Shown: positions 20,248 through 30,160, counted from the stretch's first letter. The stretch is 64,000 bases of DNA from JAIBJN01 sp963825255 (GCA_963825255.1 CAWGSF010000001.1:558001-622000), one strand, 5' to 3'. Numbers and translations: made by a program. Notes: generated from the sequence alone by a model not told the origin.

Positions 20248-21266
20248 AGGCGATGGTGATGGCAGCGGGGCTGGGCACGCGCCTGCGCCCGCTGACGGAC
20301 TTCCTTCCGAAGCCGATGATGCCCGTGGCGAACCGGCCCGTCATCCACCACCTCCTCAACCTCCTCCGCCGCCACGACGTCACGGAGGTGGGCATCAACC
20401 TCCACGCGTTCTCCGACATGATCCAGCGCTACTTCGGCGACGGCTCCGCGCTCGACATGTCGATCCGCTGGTCGCACGAGCCCGAGCTCCTCGGCACCGC
20501 GGGAGGGACGAAGCTCCTCCAGGACTACTGGGGCGACGAGACGATCCTCATCACGTCCGGCGACGGCCTCCACGACGTCGACCTGACGGCGCTCCTCGGC
20601 CACCACCAGCGGACGGGGGCGCTCGCCACGCTGACCGTGAAGCCCGTGGCCGACCCGTCCTCGTACGGGGTCGTCATCCTCGACCGGGACACGCGCGTGC
20701 GAGGCTTCCAGGAGAAGCCGCGGCGCGACGAGGCCCGCAGCGACCTCGCCAACTGCGGGGTCTACGTGATCGAGCCCGAGCTCCTCGAGCGGATCCCCTC
20801 GGGCACGTTCTACGACTTCGGCGAGGACGTCTGGCCGGCCCTCGTCGCCGCCGGCGAGGAGGTCTACGCATACACGACGATGGCCTACTGGAACGACGTC
20901 GGCGACCTCGACGAGCTGCGCAACACGATCCTCGACGCCGTGCTCGGCCACGTGCGCGTGGACGTCCCCGGCGAGGAGATCTCGCCCGGCGTCTGGGCCG
21001 AGGACGGGTGCCGGATCGACGCGACCGCGACGATCGACGGGCCCGTCGTCCTCGGCCCCAACGTCACGATCGAGGCCGGCGCGCAGATCCGCGGCCCGGC
21101 GGCGATCGGCGCCGACTGCCTCGTGGGCGAGGCCGCCGCCATCCGCCGCGCAGCCCTCCTGCCGGGGAGCGTCGTCCCCGACGAGGGACTCGCCATCGCC
21201 GGCATCTTCGGCGACGCGTCGAAGCTCGCGGACAGCATCCTTCGCTACCCCGCCGCGTCCGAGTAG
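20244..21266 (+). CDS. NDP-sugar pyrophosphorylase with left-handed beta-helix (mannose-1-P guanylyltransferase-like)
   Basis: 340-residue enzyme: MVMAAGLGTRLRPLTDFLPKPMMPV at the N-terminus is the nucleotidyltransferase signature, ITSGDGLHDVDL is the metal site, and residues about 245-320 form hexapeptide repeats (WAEDGCRIDATATIDGPVVLG). This arrangement is typical of GDP-mannose or glucose-1-phosphate nucleotidyltransferases of actinobacteria. It is translationally coupled to mtnA (GTGA) and ends 15 bp from the convergent ROK gene. Confidence 0.87.
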   Translation: MKAMVMAAGLGTRLRPLTDFLPKPMMPVANRPVIHHLLNLLRRHDVTEVGINLHAFSDMIQRYFGDGSALDMSIRWSHEPELLGTAGGTKLLQDYWGDETILITSGDGLHDVDLTALLGHHQRTGALATLTVKPVADPSSYGVVILDRDTRVRGFQEKPRRDEARSDLANCGVYVIEPELLERIPSGTFYDFGEDVWPALVAAGEEVYAYTTMAYWNDVGDLDELRNTILDAVLGHVRVDVPGEEISPGVWAEDGCRIDATATIDGPVVLGPNVTIEAGAQIRGPAAIGADCLVGEAAAIRRAALLPGSVVPDEGLAIAGIFGDASKLADSILRYPAASE

Positions 21267-21281
21267 CCGGGCCCCGGCCCT

Positions 21282-22508
21282 CTAGCCGACGAGGGCCTCG
21301 GCGGGGCGGAGGCCCGCGAGCCGCGCCGAGGGGAGCCGATCCGTGTCGCCGACGACGAGGGCGAGCGCGCCGAGCACCTCCGCTCGTTCCCCGAGGACGC
21401 CCGGGAGCACCTGCACTGCCCCGGCGGCGCCGGGCTGGGCGTGGCGGTCGACCGAGTCCCGGATGCCGCGGAGGAGCGGCCCGCCGGCCGCGCTCAGCTC
21501 GCCGCCGACGATGATCGCCTCGGGGTTCAGGTTGTTGCAGAGGTCGGCGAGGACGCGGCCGATGGCCCGCCCGGCGTCCCCGACCACCCGCGTGGCCCCC
21601 GGGTCGCCGTCCGCGACGAGGTCGAGCATGCCGGCAAGCGTGAGGTGGTCCCCGTGCGCGGGACCGAGGAGCGCGAGGAGCGCCCCCGTCGAGGCGATCG
21701 TCTCGAGGCACCCACGGTTCCCGCAGCGGCAGACCACGCCGTCCACCCGGACCTGGACGTGGCCGACCTCGCCCGCGAGCCCCGTCGACCCGTGGTAGAG
21801 GCGCCCGCCGAGCACGAGGCCGGCGCCGATGCCGGAGTAGAGCCGCACGTAGACGACGTCGCGGAGACCGCGGCCGACGCCGAAGGTGACCTCGGCGAGC
21901 GCCCCGAGGTTGGCGTCGTTGTCGACCTCGACGTGCGTGTCGAGGCGCTGCGCGAGCTCGGGGCCGGCGCGGAGACCGATCCAGCCGGGCAGGATGGTCG
22001 ACGAGCCGACGGTCCCGTTCCGCCGGTCGATCGGCGCCGGGAGGCCCATGCCTGCGCCGATCACGAGCGATCGGTCGACGCCCGCCTCGGCGAGCAGCTG
22101 GCAGACGAGCTCCGCGGCGGCGTCGAGCGCCATGCCCGCCTCGTGGTCGACGTCGAGCTCGACCGAGCGCTCGGCGAGGACGGCGGACGAGAGGTCGGCC
22201 ACCGCGACTCTCAGATGCCGGTGACCGAAGTCGATGCCGACCGCCGCTCCGGCCGACGGGCTCAGCCGCAGCAGGACTGGCGGTCGGCCCCGCCCCTGCG
22301 TGGTCGGGCCCTGGCCGTCGGCGGTCGTCTCGACGACGAGGCCTCGCGCCTGCAGGTCGGCGACGGCGCTCGCGACGGTCGTCCGCGAGAGCCCCGTGAG
22401 GCGGGCGAGCTCGCTCCGGCTCGTCGTCCCCCCCCGTCGCAGGGCGTCGACGACCCGGAGCCTGTTGAGCTCCCGCACGCCACCGGACGTTCCCGGCTCC
22501 GTCGTCAT
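21282..22508 (-). CDS. ROK-family transcriptional repressor
   Basis: 408-residue regulator with an N-terminal winged helix (LRRGGTTSRSELARLTGLSRTTVASAVADL) and a ROK domain carrying VGIDFGHRHLRVAVAD, VDNDANLGALAE and the zinc motif CRCGNRGCLE. Such XylR/NagC-like proteins release DNA on binding a sugar. It is transcribed divergently from the sugar ABC operon, its probable target. On its own strand a TTGTCC-N16-TAAGGT sequence ends 8 bp before the ATG, suggesting a leaderless message. The start at 22508 is the ATG just before the HTH. Confidence 0.92.
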   Translation of the reverse strand: MTTEPGTSGGVRELNRLRVVDALRRGGTTSRSELARLTGLSRTTVASAVADLQARGLVVETTADGQGPTTQGRGRPPVLLRLSPSAGAAVGIDFGHRHLRVAVADLSSAVLAERSVELDVDHEAGMALDAAAELVCQLLAEAGVDRSLVIGAGMGLPAPIDRRNGTVGSSTILPGWIGLRAGPELAQRLDTHVEVDNDANLGALAEVTFGVGRGLRDVVYVRLYSGIGAGLVLGGRLYHGSTGLAGEVGHVQVRVDGVVCRCGNRGCLETIASTGALLALLGPAHGDHLTLAGMLDLVADGDPGATRVVGDAGRAIGRVLADLCNNLNPEAIIVGGELSAAGGPLLRGIRDSVDRHAQPGAAGAVQVLPGVLGERAEVLGALALVVGDTDRLPSARLAGLRPAEALVG

Positions 22509-22590
22509 GGCACCGGACCTTACGCTTTCGCGCGTTCTGGACAAAATCGGGCGGTCAGCGGCCCGATATATGCGGAGAGCCGCTGAAAGG

Positions 22591-22616
22591 CGTTTCGAGG
22601 ACCCGGCTTGAAAACG
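22591..22616. promoter_or_regulatory. Candidate ROK operator, imperfect inverted repeat
   Basis: CGTTTCGAG (22591-22599) and CTTGAAAACG (22607-22616) form an imperfect inverted repeat with an 8-nt centre (8 matching positions, allowing one gap). It overlaps the -35 of the transporter promoter, where a repressor would block RNA polymerase. Confidence 0.35.
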
Positions 22617-22636
22617 GCCGTCCGGCCCCCTAACGT
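22608..22636 (+). promoter_or_regulatory. Sigma70-type promoter of the sugar ABC operon
   Basis: TTGAAA (22608-22613), 17-nt spacer, TAACGT (22631-22636), followed by a GGGAGGA ribosome site ahead of GTG 22683. It is the best-matched promoter seen in the window. Confidence 0.6.
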
Positions 22637-22682
22637 ACCCGCGACAGAGCAGGCGTCGTCCGTGTTCGAGAGGGAGGAACTC

Positions 22683-23907
22683 GTGAGGAGATTTTCGTTC
22701 ATGTCCACCGGATCCGGGCGGCACCGCCCCTGGCTCTTCGTGATCGCCGCGCTGGTCGCGTCGCTCGCCTTCGTGGCGGCGGGCTGCGGCGGCGACGATG
22801 ACGAGGGCGAGGCGACCGACACAGGCGGCGGCGAGGCTGCCGCGGGAGGCGGTGGCTGCGACAAGCCGATCTGGGTGCTCCTTCCGGACAGCGCCTCGTC
22901 GCCACGGTGGGAGACCGACGACCGGCCCTACTTCGACAAGGCGTTCACCGACGCCGGCGTCGAGCACACGATCGTCAACGCCGAGAACTCCGCCGAGACG
23001 CAGCAGTCTCAGGCCGAGCAGGCGATCGCCGACGGCGCGGGCGTGATCGTGCTCGTCAGCCTCGACACGGGCTCGGGCGGCGCGATCATCGACTCGGCGA
23101 AGGACGCCGGCGTCGCAGGTGATCGAGTACGACCGGTTCAACACCGGCAGCTCGGGCGGCGCGGCGTACGTCAGCTTCGACAACGTCAAGGTCGGGGCGA
23201 CGATGGCCGAGGTGCTCACCCCGGTCATCGACGCGCTTCCTGCGGACAAGCCCGCGGTCTTCATGCTCAACGGCGGCGAGGAGGACAACAACGCGTTCCT
23301 CTTCCGTGACGGCTACAAGGCCACCGTGGACGAGAAGGTCGATGCCGGCGAGTGGACGCTCGCGGGTGACCAGTTCGTCCCCGGCTGGGGCGCGAACGGC
23401 GAGGGTCAGGGGATCATGGAGCAGGCCCTGACCAAGGCGAACAACAAGATCGACGCGGTCTTCGCCGCGAACGACAACCTGGCGACGCAGGCGATCAACG
23501 CGCTCGAGGCCGCGGGCGTCGGGCCCGTCCCGCTGAGCGGTCAGGACGCGACGGCGGCCGGGATCCAGCAGATCGTGCTGGGCAAGCAGACGATGACCGT
23601 CTACAAGCCGATCCAGGCCGAGGCGGACGTCGCCGCCAAGGCCGCGCTGGCGCTCTGCGCGGGCGAGGATCCCACGGCGATCGAATCCGACTTCGACTTC
23701 GCGTCGATCGGGATCAAGGCCGAGGACGGGAAGCCCTCCGACACCCCGACCGGCGACGGCATCGTGCCGTACCTCGCGCTGACGCCGATCGGCGTGACGG
23801 TCGACAACATCGCCGACACCGTCATCGCGGACGGGTTCCGGACCGTCGACGAGATCTGCACCGGCGACACCGCGGACACCGACTGGTGCAAGGAGAACGG
23901 CGGCTGA
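22683..23907 (+). CDS. Sugar ABC transporter substrate-binding lipoprotein, XylF-like (one frameshift)
   Basis: Extracytoplasmic binding protein of the type-I fold. The signal peptide LFVIAALVASLAFVAAGC has a lipobox Cys, followed by a Gly/Asp/Glu-rich linker. Mature-domain features: KPIWVLLPDS, EQAIADGAGVIVLVSLD, VIEYDRFNTGSSGGAAYVSFDN and AVFAANDNLATQAINAL, the pattern of D-xylose/ribose-binding proteins. One extra base near 23118 (GCAGGTG) splits it; the corrected length is about 408 residues. GTG 22683 is supported by GGGAGGA 5-7 nt upstream. First gene of the catabolic operon. Confidence 0.9.
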
Positions 23908-23925
23908 TACGAACGCACGGGAGAC

Positions 23926-23951
23926 GCGGGGACGCCTGCGGGCGTCCCCGC
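23926..23951 (+). promoter_or_regulatory. Perfect 11-bp stem-loop after the sugar-binding protein gene
   Basis: GCGGGGACGCC (23926-23936), loop TGCG, GGCGTCCCCGC (23941-23951). It has no T-run. It sits between the binding-protein stop and the ATPase start, the same position as the hairpin in the peptide operon, and likely stabilises the upstream message or reduces readthrough. Confidence 0.65.
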
Positions 23952-23967
23952 CTTCCCGCTCTAGACG

Positions 23968-24764
23968 ATGGGAACGCCCGAGACCCACACCCCGCTGCTC
24001 GAGTGCCGGGGCGTCTCGAAGGCGTTCGGAGCCGTCCAGGCCCTCTACCGGGTCGACTTCGAGGTCCGCCGCGGCGAGGTCATGGCCCTCGTTGGCGACA
24101 ACGGGGCCGGGAAGTCGACCCTGATCAAGAGCGTCGCCGGGATCTACCCGTTCGACGAGGGCGAGGTCCGCTTCGAGGGCAAGCAGCGTGCAACATCCAC
24201 GGCCCGCGCGACTCGGCCAAGCTCGGGATCGAGGTCGTGTACCAGGATCTCGCGCTCGCGGACAACCTCGACGTCGTCGCCAACATGTTCCTCGGACGCG
24301 AGCGCGTGCGCACCGGAGTCGTGCTCGACGAGTCGAGCATGGAGAGCTCGGCCCGGGAGACGCTCGACAGCCTCTCGGTCACGACGCTCCGGTCAGTCCG
24401 CCAGACGGTCGCCGGGCTCTCCGGCGGCCAGCGGCAGGCCGTCGCCGTGGCGAAGTCGGTGATGTGGGACTCGAAGCTCGTCATCCTCGACGAGCCCACC
24501 GCCGCGCTCGGCGTGGCGCAGACGGCCCAGGTGCTCGATCTCGTCCGCCGGCTCGCGGAACGGGACCTCGGGGTCGTGATCATCTCTCACAACCTGCACG
24601 ACGTGTTCGAGGCCGCGGACCGGATCACGGTGCTCCGCCTCGGGCAGCGGGTCGCGCTTTTGAAGAGGTCCGAGACGACGCAGCAGGAGGTCGTGCACGC
24701 GATCACCGCCGGCACGATCAGCCACGTGCCCGGGATGGGCGCCACGGAGGTGGCGGAGGCATGA
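23968..24764 (+). CDS. Sugar ABC transporter ATP-binding protein, single-domain, XylG-like (frameshifted)
   Basis: One ABC domain of about 264 residues: Walker A GDNGAGKST, signature LSGGQRQAVAVAKSV, Walker B LVILDEPTAALG, H-loop IISHNLHDVFEAADRI. RbsA-type proteins have two fused domains; actinobacterial xylose-type transporters often have a single-domain ATPase, as here. Near 24190 the frame changes by +2 overall (two extra bases would restore a VNIHGPRDSAK reading). It overlaps the permease by ATGA. Confidence 0.9.
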
Positions 24765-26048
24765 CGGAGCACGACGCGGGTCTCGATCCCACCGCCGCCG
24801 TGGTGGCGGAGCCGCTTCCGCCCGTCGCCCCTCCGGGCGAGGGTCCCGGCACGGAGTCGCTCTCGAGCTTCCTGCGCCGCTGGTGGCAGGGGGTCAAGGC
24901 CGGCGAGCTGGGATCGCTCCCGATCATCCTCGGCCTCGTCGTCATCGTCATCGTCTTCGGCCTCCTCGACGACACGTTCCTCACCGAGCGCAACTTCACG
25001 AACCTGCTGCTCCAGATGGTCGCGATCGCGACGATCGCGATCGGCGTCGTGTTCGTGCTGCTCATCGGCGAGATCGACCTGTCGGTCGCCTTCGTGAGCG
25101 CCGTGGGAGGCGTCGTGATGACGCTCCTCTTACGGCCGGACGACCCGGGCTGGCCCTGGTGGGCCGCGATCGGCGCCGCCCTCCTCTGCACGACCGCGAT
25201 CGGCTTCGTCCAGGCGCTCGTGATCACGAAGGCCGGCGTCCCGTCGTTCGTGGTCACGCTCGCGGGGCTCCTCATCTGGTCGGGCGTCGTCCTCATCCTC
25301 ACGACGCAGGCCTCGCAGCGTGGGCACGATCAGGATCCAGGACAACGTCGTCGTCGGGATCGCCAACGACTTCATGAACCCGACGCTGAGCTGGATCCTC
25401 GTGGGGGTGGTCGTAGCCGCGTTCGCGCTCTCGCAGCTGGCGAACGCGCGCGCGCGCCTGGCGCGCGGCCTCTACGCGAAGCCGATCGTGGTGATCGTCG
25501 CCCAGATCGTCGGGCTCGCGGCCGTGACCTGCGCGGCGGTCTGGTACCTGAACGAGGACCGCGGCGTCCCCTGGGGGACGGTGATCCTCCTTGTCTTCCT
25601 CGTCTTCTGGTCGTTCGTCGCCTCGCGAACGCGGTTCGGACGTCACGTCTACGCCGTCGGCGGCAGCGCCGAGGCGGCGCGCCGCGCCGGGATCGCGGTC
25701 GACCGAGTCCGGATCGCGGTCTTCATGATCGGCGGCTTCATGGCGGGCGCGGGCGGGATCATGCTCGCCTCCCGGCTCCGCTCGGTCGCGACCAACACCG
25801 GCGGCGGGAACCTGCTCCTGCTCGTCATCGCGTCCGCCGTGATCGGCGGCACGAGCCTGTTCGGAGGCGTCGGCCGCGTCACCTCGGCGCTCCTCGGCGC
25901 CCTCGTCATCGCCTCGATCCAGAACGGGATGGATCTCCTCGGCCTCGCGTCGGGGACGAAGTTCGTGATCACCGGCCTGGTGCTCCTCGGCGCCGTGCTC
26001 GTCGACGCGTACGCGAAGCGGCGCCGGACGGCGCGCGGCGGCGTCTGA
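24761..26048 (+). CDS. Sugar ABC transporter permease, XylH-like (one frameshift)
   Basis: Branched-chain/ribose-type permease of about 428 residues with a cytoplasmic Pro-rich N-tail and about 10-12 hydrophobic segments. Family motifs: VLLIGEIDLSVAFVSAVGG (the GxxDLSVG-like loop), GVPSFVVTLAGLLIWSG, SAEAARRAGIAVDRVRI and TSLFGGVGRVTSALLGAL. One extra G near 25322 (GTGGGCACG) interrupts it in the middle. It is longer than RbsC (about 320), matching XylH. It overlaps the ATPase stop, and a Gfo/Idh gene follows after 9 bp. Confidence 0.9.
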
Positions 26049-26057
26049 CGAACGCGG

Positions 26058-27159
26058 ATGCCCGACGCCGAAGCGATCGGGGTCGGCATGCTCGGCTACG
26101 CCTTCATGGGGAAGGCGCACTCCCGCGCGTTCCTCGCCCAGCGGGCGCTCGGGACGCGGCTCGTCCCGGAGCTCGTCTCGATCTCCGGCCGCGACCGGGA
26201 GAAGCTCGAAGCGGCGCGGACGCTCTACGGCTGGGCCGAGGGGGTCACGGACTGGCGCGAGCAGGTCGCGGACGACCGGATCGGCCTCTTCGACGACGGC
26301 GGCCCCAACGCCCTCCACGCCGAGCCGACGATCGAGGCCGCCCGGAACGGCAAGCACGTCCTCTGCGAGAAGCCCCTCGGCCGCACCGCGCAGGAGGCGC
26401 ACGCGATGTGGAGCGAGGCCGAGCGGGCAGGTGTCGTCCACATGTGCGGGTTCAACTACCGCTTCGTCCCGGCCGTCCGGCTCGCGCGCGAGCTGCTGGA
26501 GGCGGGCGAGCTCGGCGACGTCGTCCATTTCCGCGCGCGCTACCTCCAGTCGTGGGGCTGGGACGCCCCGCCGAGCTGGCGCTTCGACGCGCAGGCGTCG
26601 GGATCGGGCGCCATCGGGGATCTCGGCGCCCACATCGTCGACCTGGGGCGCTACCTGGTCGGCGAGCCGGCGAGCGATCTCCGCCGTGGTCCGGACGTAC
26701 GTCGAGGGTCGCGAGGTCGACGACGCGTTCGTCGCCACCGTCGAGTTCGAGAACGGCGCGATCGGGACGCTCGAGGCCTCGCGCCTCGCCCGCGGGCGGA
26801 TCAACCAGAACACGTTCGAGGTGAACGGCTCGCGGGGCACGCTCTCCTTCGACGTCGAGCGCCTCAACGAGCTCGAGATTGCCCGCGAGGGGCGGATGTT
26901 CGAGCGCGTGCTCGTGACCGAGCCCGACCATCCCTTCATGTCGCTGTGGTGGCCGCCCGGCCATATCGTCGGCTGGGGCGACACGTTCACGCACGAGATC
27001 CGCCACCTGCTGGACGCGATCGCGGACGAGGGCTCGGTCGCCCCCCACGGCGCGACGTTCGAGGACGGATACCGGTGCGCCGAGGTGTGCGACGCGATCA
27101 CGCGCTCCTCGGCGAGCGGCGCGCGCGAGGAGATCGCCTATCGGGGGAGCGCGGCGTGA
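26058..27159 (+). CDS. Gfo/Idh/MocA family oxidoreductase (one frameshift)
   Basis: NAD(P)-dependent sugar or inositol dehydrogenase family. The N-terminal Rossmann start is GVGMLGYAFMGKAHSRAF, and the EKP motif is GKHVLCEKPLGRTAQEA; the C-terminal beta-sheet domain has GAIGDLGAHIVDLGRYLVGEP with the catalytic Asp/His region. One extra base near 26684 separates the halves; corrected length is about 366 residues. It overlaps the truncated isomerase gene by GTGA. It is clustered with sugar uptake and kinase genes, so an oxidative or epimerising step on the imported sugar is likely; the substrate is unknown. Confidence 0.88.
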
Positions 27160-27637
27160 AGACGAGCCTCGGGATCTGGGCGCTCGGGTCGATGGTGACC
27201 CGGTTCGTGCCGGGCGGCTACCAGCTCCAGTCACGGTCAACATGGACTGGCAGCACCTGCTCATGAACGGCGAGAACCTCGCGGAGTACGCGGCGCTCCT
27301 CGCGGCGGAGGGGCTGCTCGGGCACCAGCACGCGAACTCCGGCTGGGGGACGTTCGACGACGACAACATGGTCGGGACGACGGCGTTCATGGAGACGCTC
27401 GAGCTCGCCGTCGAGCTGTGGCGCGCCGGCTACGGCGAGAACGGGGAGCGGCTCGGGTTCGACCTCTATCCCTACACGGAGGACGCGGTCGCCGCCGTCC
27501 GCCGGAGCGTCCTGCAGTGGCGCTTCATCGACGACGTCGCCGCGCGGATCGACGCCGCCGCCCTGCGGGAGGCGCAGGCCGAGAAGGACGCCGTCCGGGC
27601 GTACGAGCTCGTGTACGCGGCGCTGGGCGCCCGGTGA
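27156..27637 (+). pseudogene. TIM-barrel sugar isomerase (RhaI/xylose isomerase-like), internally deleted
   Basis: It starts KTSLGIWALGSMVTRFVPGGYQ, typical of the N-terminus, then within 10 codons jumps in another frame to VNMDWQHLLMNGENLAEYAALL and on to GHQHANSGWGTFDDDNMVG, the metal-binding C-terminal strands of a sugar isomerase barrel. Only about 160 residues remain of an expected 330-390, so about 0.6 kb of the middle is missing at about 27225. Either the locus carries a deletion or the assembly collapsed. The C-terminal part and its stop are intact and overlap the next gene by GTGA. Confidence 0.7.
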
Positions 27638-28026
27638 GGCTGGAGCAGGCGCGCCGGGTCGTCGACGCGGTCGTCGGAGCCGCGCCGGGGCCGGTGTCCG
27701 TCTTCGTGGCGGACGACCACGGCGAGCTCGTCGCCGCGGCGACCATGGACGGCGCGCCGCCCGACACCCGGCTGAACGCGCAGCGGAAGGCCTACACCGC
27801 CGCGCGCAGCGATGCCCGCTCGACGGGCGAGCTGGCCGACAAGGTGGGGGGCGAGCCGGCCGAGCTCCAGAGCTTCGACCCGTTCTTCACGTTCTTCCGC
27901 GGGGGCGTCGCCGCGTTCGAGGACGGGCGCCGGGTCGGCGCCGTCGGCGTGAGCGGGCTGCCCGGGGAGCAGGACGAGGAGCTCGCCCGGCGCGCGCTCG
28001 CCGCGGCCGGGCTCGCGGAGCGGTGA
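27634..28026 (+). CDS. GlcG/HbpS-like small protein
   Basis: 130 residues. The pattern (LEQARRVVDAVVGAA, VFVADDHGELVAAATMDGAPPDT, NAQRKAYTAARSDARST, FFTFFRGGVAAFEDGRRVGAVGVSGLPGEQDEELAR) matches the GlcG/HbpS heme-binding-like family often found beside sugar- and diol-use genes. Its biochemical role is unclear across the family. It is coupled by stop/start overlaps to the isomerase on one side and xylulokinase on the other, so it belongs to this pathway. Confidence 0.75.
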   Translation: MRLEQARRVVDAVVGAAPGPVSVFVADDHGELVAAATMDGAPPDTRLNAQRKAYTAARSDARSTGELADKVGGEPAELQSFDPFFTFFRGGVAAFEDGRRVGAVGVSGLPGEQDEELARRALAAAGLAER

Positions 28027-29456
28027 CGGCGCTCGTCGGGCTCGACGTCGGCACGACGGGCGTCAAGGCGATCGCGGTCCGCCCCGACGGCGAGGTCGTC
28101 GCGCGGGCCGAGTCCGGTTATCCGCTGGCGACGCCCCGGCCCGGCTGGGCGGAGCAGGACCCGGACGACTGGCGGCGTGCCGCGGACGACGCCCTCGCCG
28201 CCCTCGAGGTCGACGACGTCGCCGGCATCGGGCTCAGCGGGCAGATGCACGGGCTCGTCGCGCTCGACGCGGACGACGCCGTGCTGCGGCCGGCGATCCT
28301 CTGGAACGACCAGCGGACCGAGGCGGAGTGCCGCGAGATCGAGGAGCGGGTCGGGCTCGAGCGCCTGCTCGAGCTGACCGGGAACCGCGCCCTGCCGGGG
28401 TTCACGGCGCCGAAGCTCCTCTGGCTGCGGGCGAACGAGCCCGGCGTCTACGAGCGGATCGCCCACGTCCTCCTCCCGAAGGACTACGTCCGCCTGCACC
28501 TGACCGGCGAGCGGGCGATCGACGTCGCGGACGCGTCGGGAACACTCCTCTTCGACGTCGCCGGCCGCCGCTGGAGCGACGACGTCCTCGCGGCGCTCGA
28601 GATCCCGGCCGAGTGGCTGCCGCAGGCGCTCGAGTCGCCCGAGGTGTCCGGACGGACGGCGGCGGGCCTCCCGGTGGCAGCCGGCGCCGGCGACCAGGCG
28701 GCCGGAGCGGTCGGCGTCGGCGTCGCCGAGCCCGGGCCGGCGTCGGTGGTGCTCGGGACGTCCGGCGTCGTCTTCGCCCCGCTCGAGGCATACGGCGGGA
28801 ACCCGGGCGGGAGCGCGCACGTCTTCTGCCACGCCGTCCCCGCCACGTGGCACGCGATGGGGGTCATGCTCTCGGCCGCCGGCTCGCTGCGCTGGCTCCG
28901 CGACACGGTCGCGCCGGGCGAGCCATACGACCGCCTGCTGGCCGAGGCCGAGCGCTGGGAGCCGGGCGTCGAGGGCCTCACCTTCCTGCCGTACCTGGCG
29001 GGCGAGCGGACCCCGCACGCCGACCCCGGCGCCCGCGGGGCGTTCACCGGCCTGTCGCTCCGCCACGACCGCGGCGCGCTCGTCCGCGCGGTGCTCGAGG
29101 GCGTCGCCTACGGCCTGCGCGACTCGCTCGAGGTGCTGCGCGGGCTCGGGTGCCGGCTCGAAGTGGGCCGGGTCTCGGGCGGCGGCGCGCGCAGCCTCCT
29201 CTGGCTGAGGATCGTCGCCTCGGTGCTCGGGCTCCCGCTCGAGCGGACGGCTGTCGAGGAGGGCGCCGCCTACGGCGCGGCGCTCCTCGGCGGCGTCGCG
29301 GCCGGCGTCTTCGCCGACGTGCCCGAGGCGGTCGCCGCCTGCGTCTCCGTCCGGGAGACGGTTGAGCCGGACGAGGCCTGGGAAGATGTCTACGCAGACG
29401 GCTACGGGCGCTTCCGCGCCCTCTATCCCGCCCTACGACCTCTGGAGGTGGCATGA
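28023..29456 (+). CDS. xylB: Xylulokinase
   Basis: FGGY sugar kinase of 477 residues. Motifs: VGLDVGTTGVKAIAV (phosphate 1), LSGQMHGLVALD and WNDQRTEAEC (the QMHG and WND.R signatures of xylulokinases), GAGDQAAGAVGVG and SGGGARSLLWLRI. It would phosphorylate D-xylulose for the pentose phosphate pathway. Coupled by GTGA to the GlcG-like gene and by ATGA to the SDR. Frame intact. A closely related ketose kinase cannot be excluded. Confidence 0.92.
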   Translation: MTALVGLDVGTTGVKAIAVRPDGEVVARAESGYPLATPRPGWAEQDPDDWRRAADDALAALEVDDVAGIGLSGQMHGLVALDADDAVLRPAILWNDQRTEAECREIEERVGLERLLELTGNRALPGFTAPKLLWLRANEPGVYERIAHVLLPKDYVRLHLTGERAIDVADASGTLLFDVAGRRWSDDVLAALEIPAEWLPQALESPEVSGRTAAGLPVAAGAGDQAAGAVGVGVAEPGPASVVLGTSGVVFAPLEAYGGNPGGSAHVFCHAVPATWHAMGVMLSAAGSLRWLRDTVAPGEPYDRLLAEAERWEPGVEGLTFLPYLAGERTPHADPGARGAFTGLSLRHDRGALVRAVLEGVAYGLRDSLEVLRGLGCRLEVGRVSGGGARSLLWLRIVASVLGLPLERTAVEEGAAYGAALLGGVAAGVFADVPEAVAACVSVRETVEPDEAWEDVYADGYGRFRALYPALRPLEVA

Positions 29457-30160
29457 CTTCGCTCGAAGGCAAGGTCGCGCTCGTGACGGGCGCGAGCCGC
29501 GGCGTCGGCGCCGCGGTCGCGCGCGCCCTCGACCGCGAGGGCGTCTCGCTCGGGCTCGCCTCGAGGAGCGGCGACGATCTCGGCATCGAGGGCGCCGTCG
29601 CAGGCCCGGCGGACGTCCGCAGGCCCGCCGACATGGAGCGCATCGTCGGCGAGACGGTCGAGCGCTTCGGCCGGCTCGACATCGTCGTCGTCAACGCCGG
29701 CGTCGGCGCCTACGGGCCCTTCCACGAGCTCGACCCGGAGGTCGTCGAGGAGATCGTGGACGTCAACGTGAAGGGCGCCCTCTACACCGTGCGCGCGGCG
29801 CTGCCGCACATCCTCGAGGCAGACGAGGGCGACATCGTCATGATCGCCTCGGTCGCCGGGCTGCGCGGGCTTCCCCTCGAGTCGGTGTACTGCGCGTCGA
29901 AGTCGGCGCAGGTCGGCTTCATGCGGGCGCTCGACCACGAGCTCAGGGATCGCGGCGTCCGCTGCACGAACGTCTGCCCGGGAGGCGTCGCAACCGACTT
30001 CGCGATGGGTCGCGGCCGCACCCCTGACATGCCCGAGCTCGCGACGATGATGGCCCCGGACGACGTCGCCGAGGTCGTCCTCTTCGTGCTCACGCGGCCG
30101 CGGAGCTTCCGCGTCCTCGACACGGCCTTCCGGCCCGTCACGGAGGCGTCCTGGGGATGA
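29453..30160 (+). CDS. Short-chain dehydrogenase/reductase
   Basis: Classical SDR, 235 residues: cofactor loop VTGASRGVGAAVA, NAGVGAYG, active-site Ser in IASVAGLRG and YxxxK as YCASKSAQ, then CPGGVATDF. It probably acts on a sugar or sugar-derived alcohol given its place after xylB. It overlaps both neighbours by ATGA. Frame intact. Confidence 0.9.
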   Translation: MTSLEGKVALVTGASRGVGAAVARALDREGVSLGLASRSGDDLGIEGAVAGPADVRRPADMERIVGETVERFGRLDIVVVNAGVGAYGPFHELDPEVVEEIVDVNVKGALYTVRAALPHILEADEGDIVMIASVAGLRGLPLESVYCASKSAQVGFMRALDHELRDRGVRCTNVCPGGVATDFAMGRGRTPDMPELATMMAPDDVAEVVLFVLTRPRSFRVLDTAFRPVTEASWG

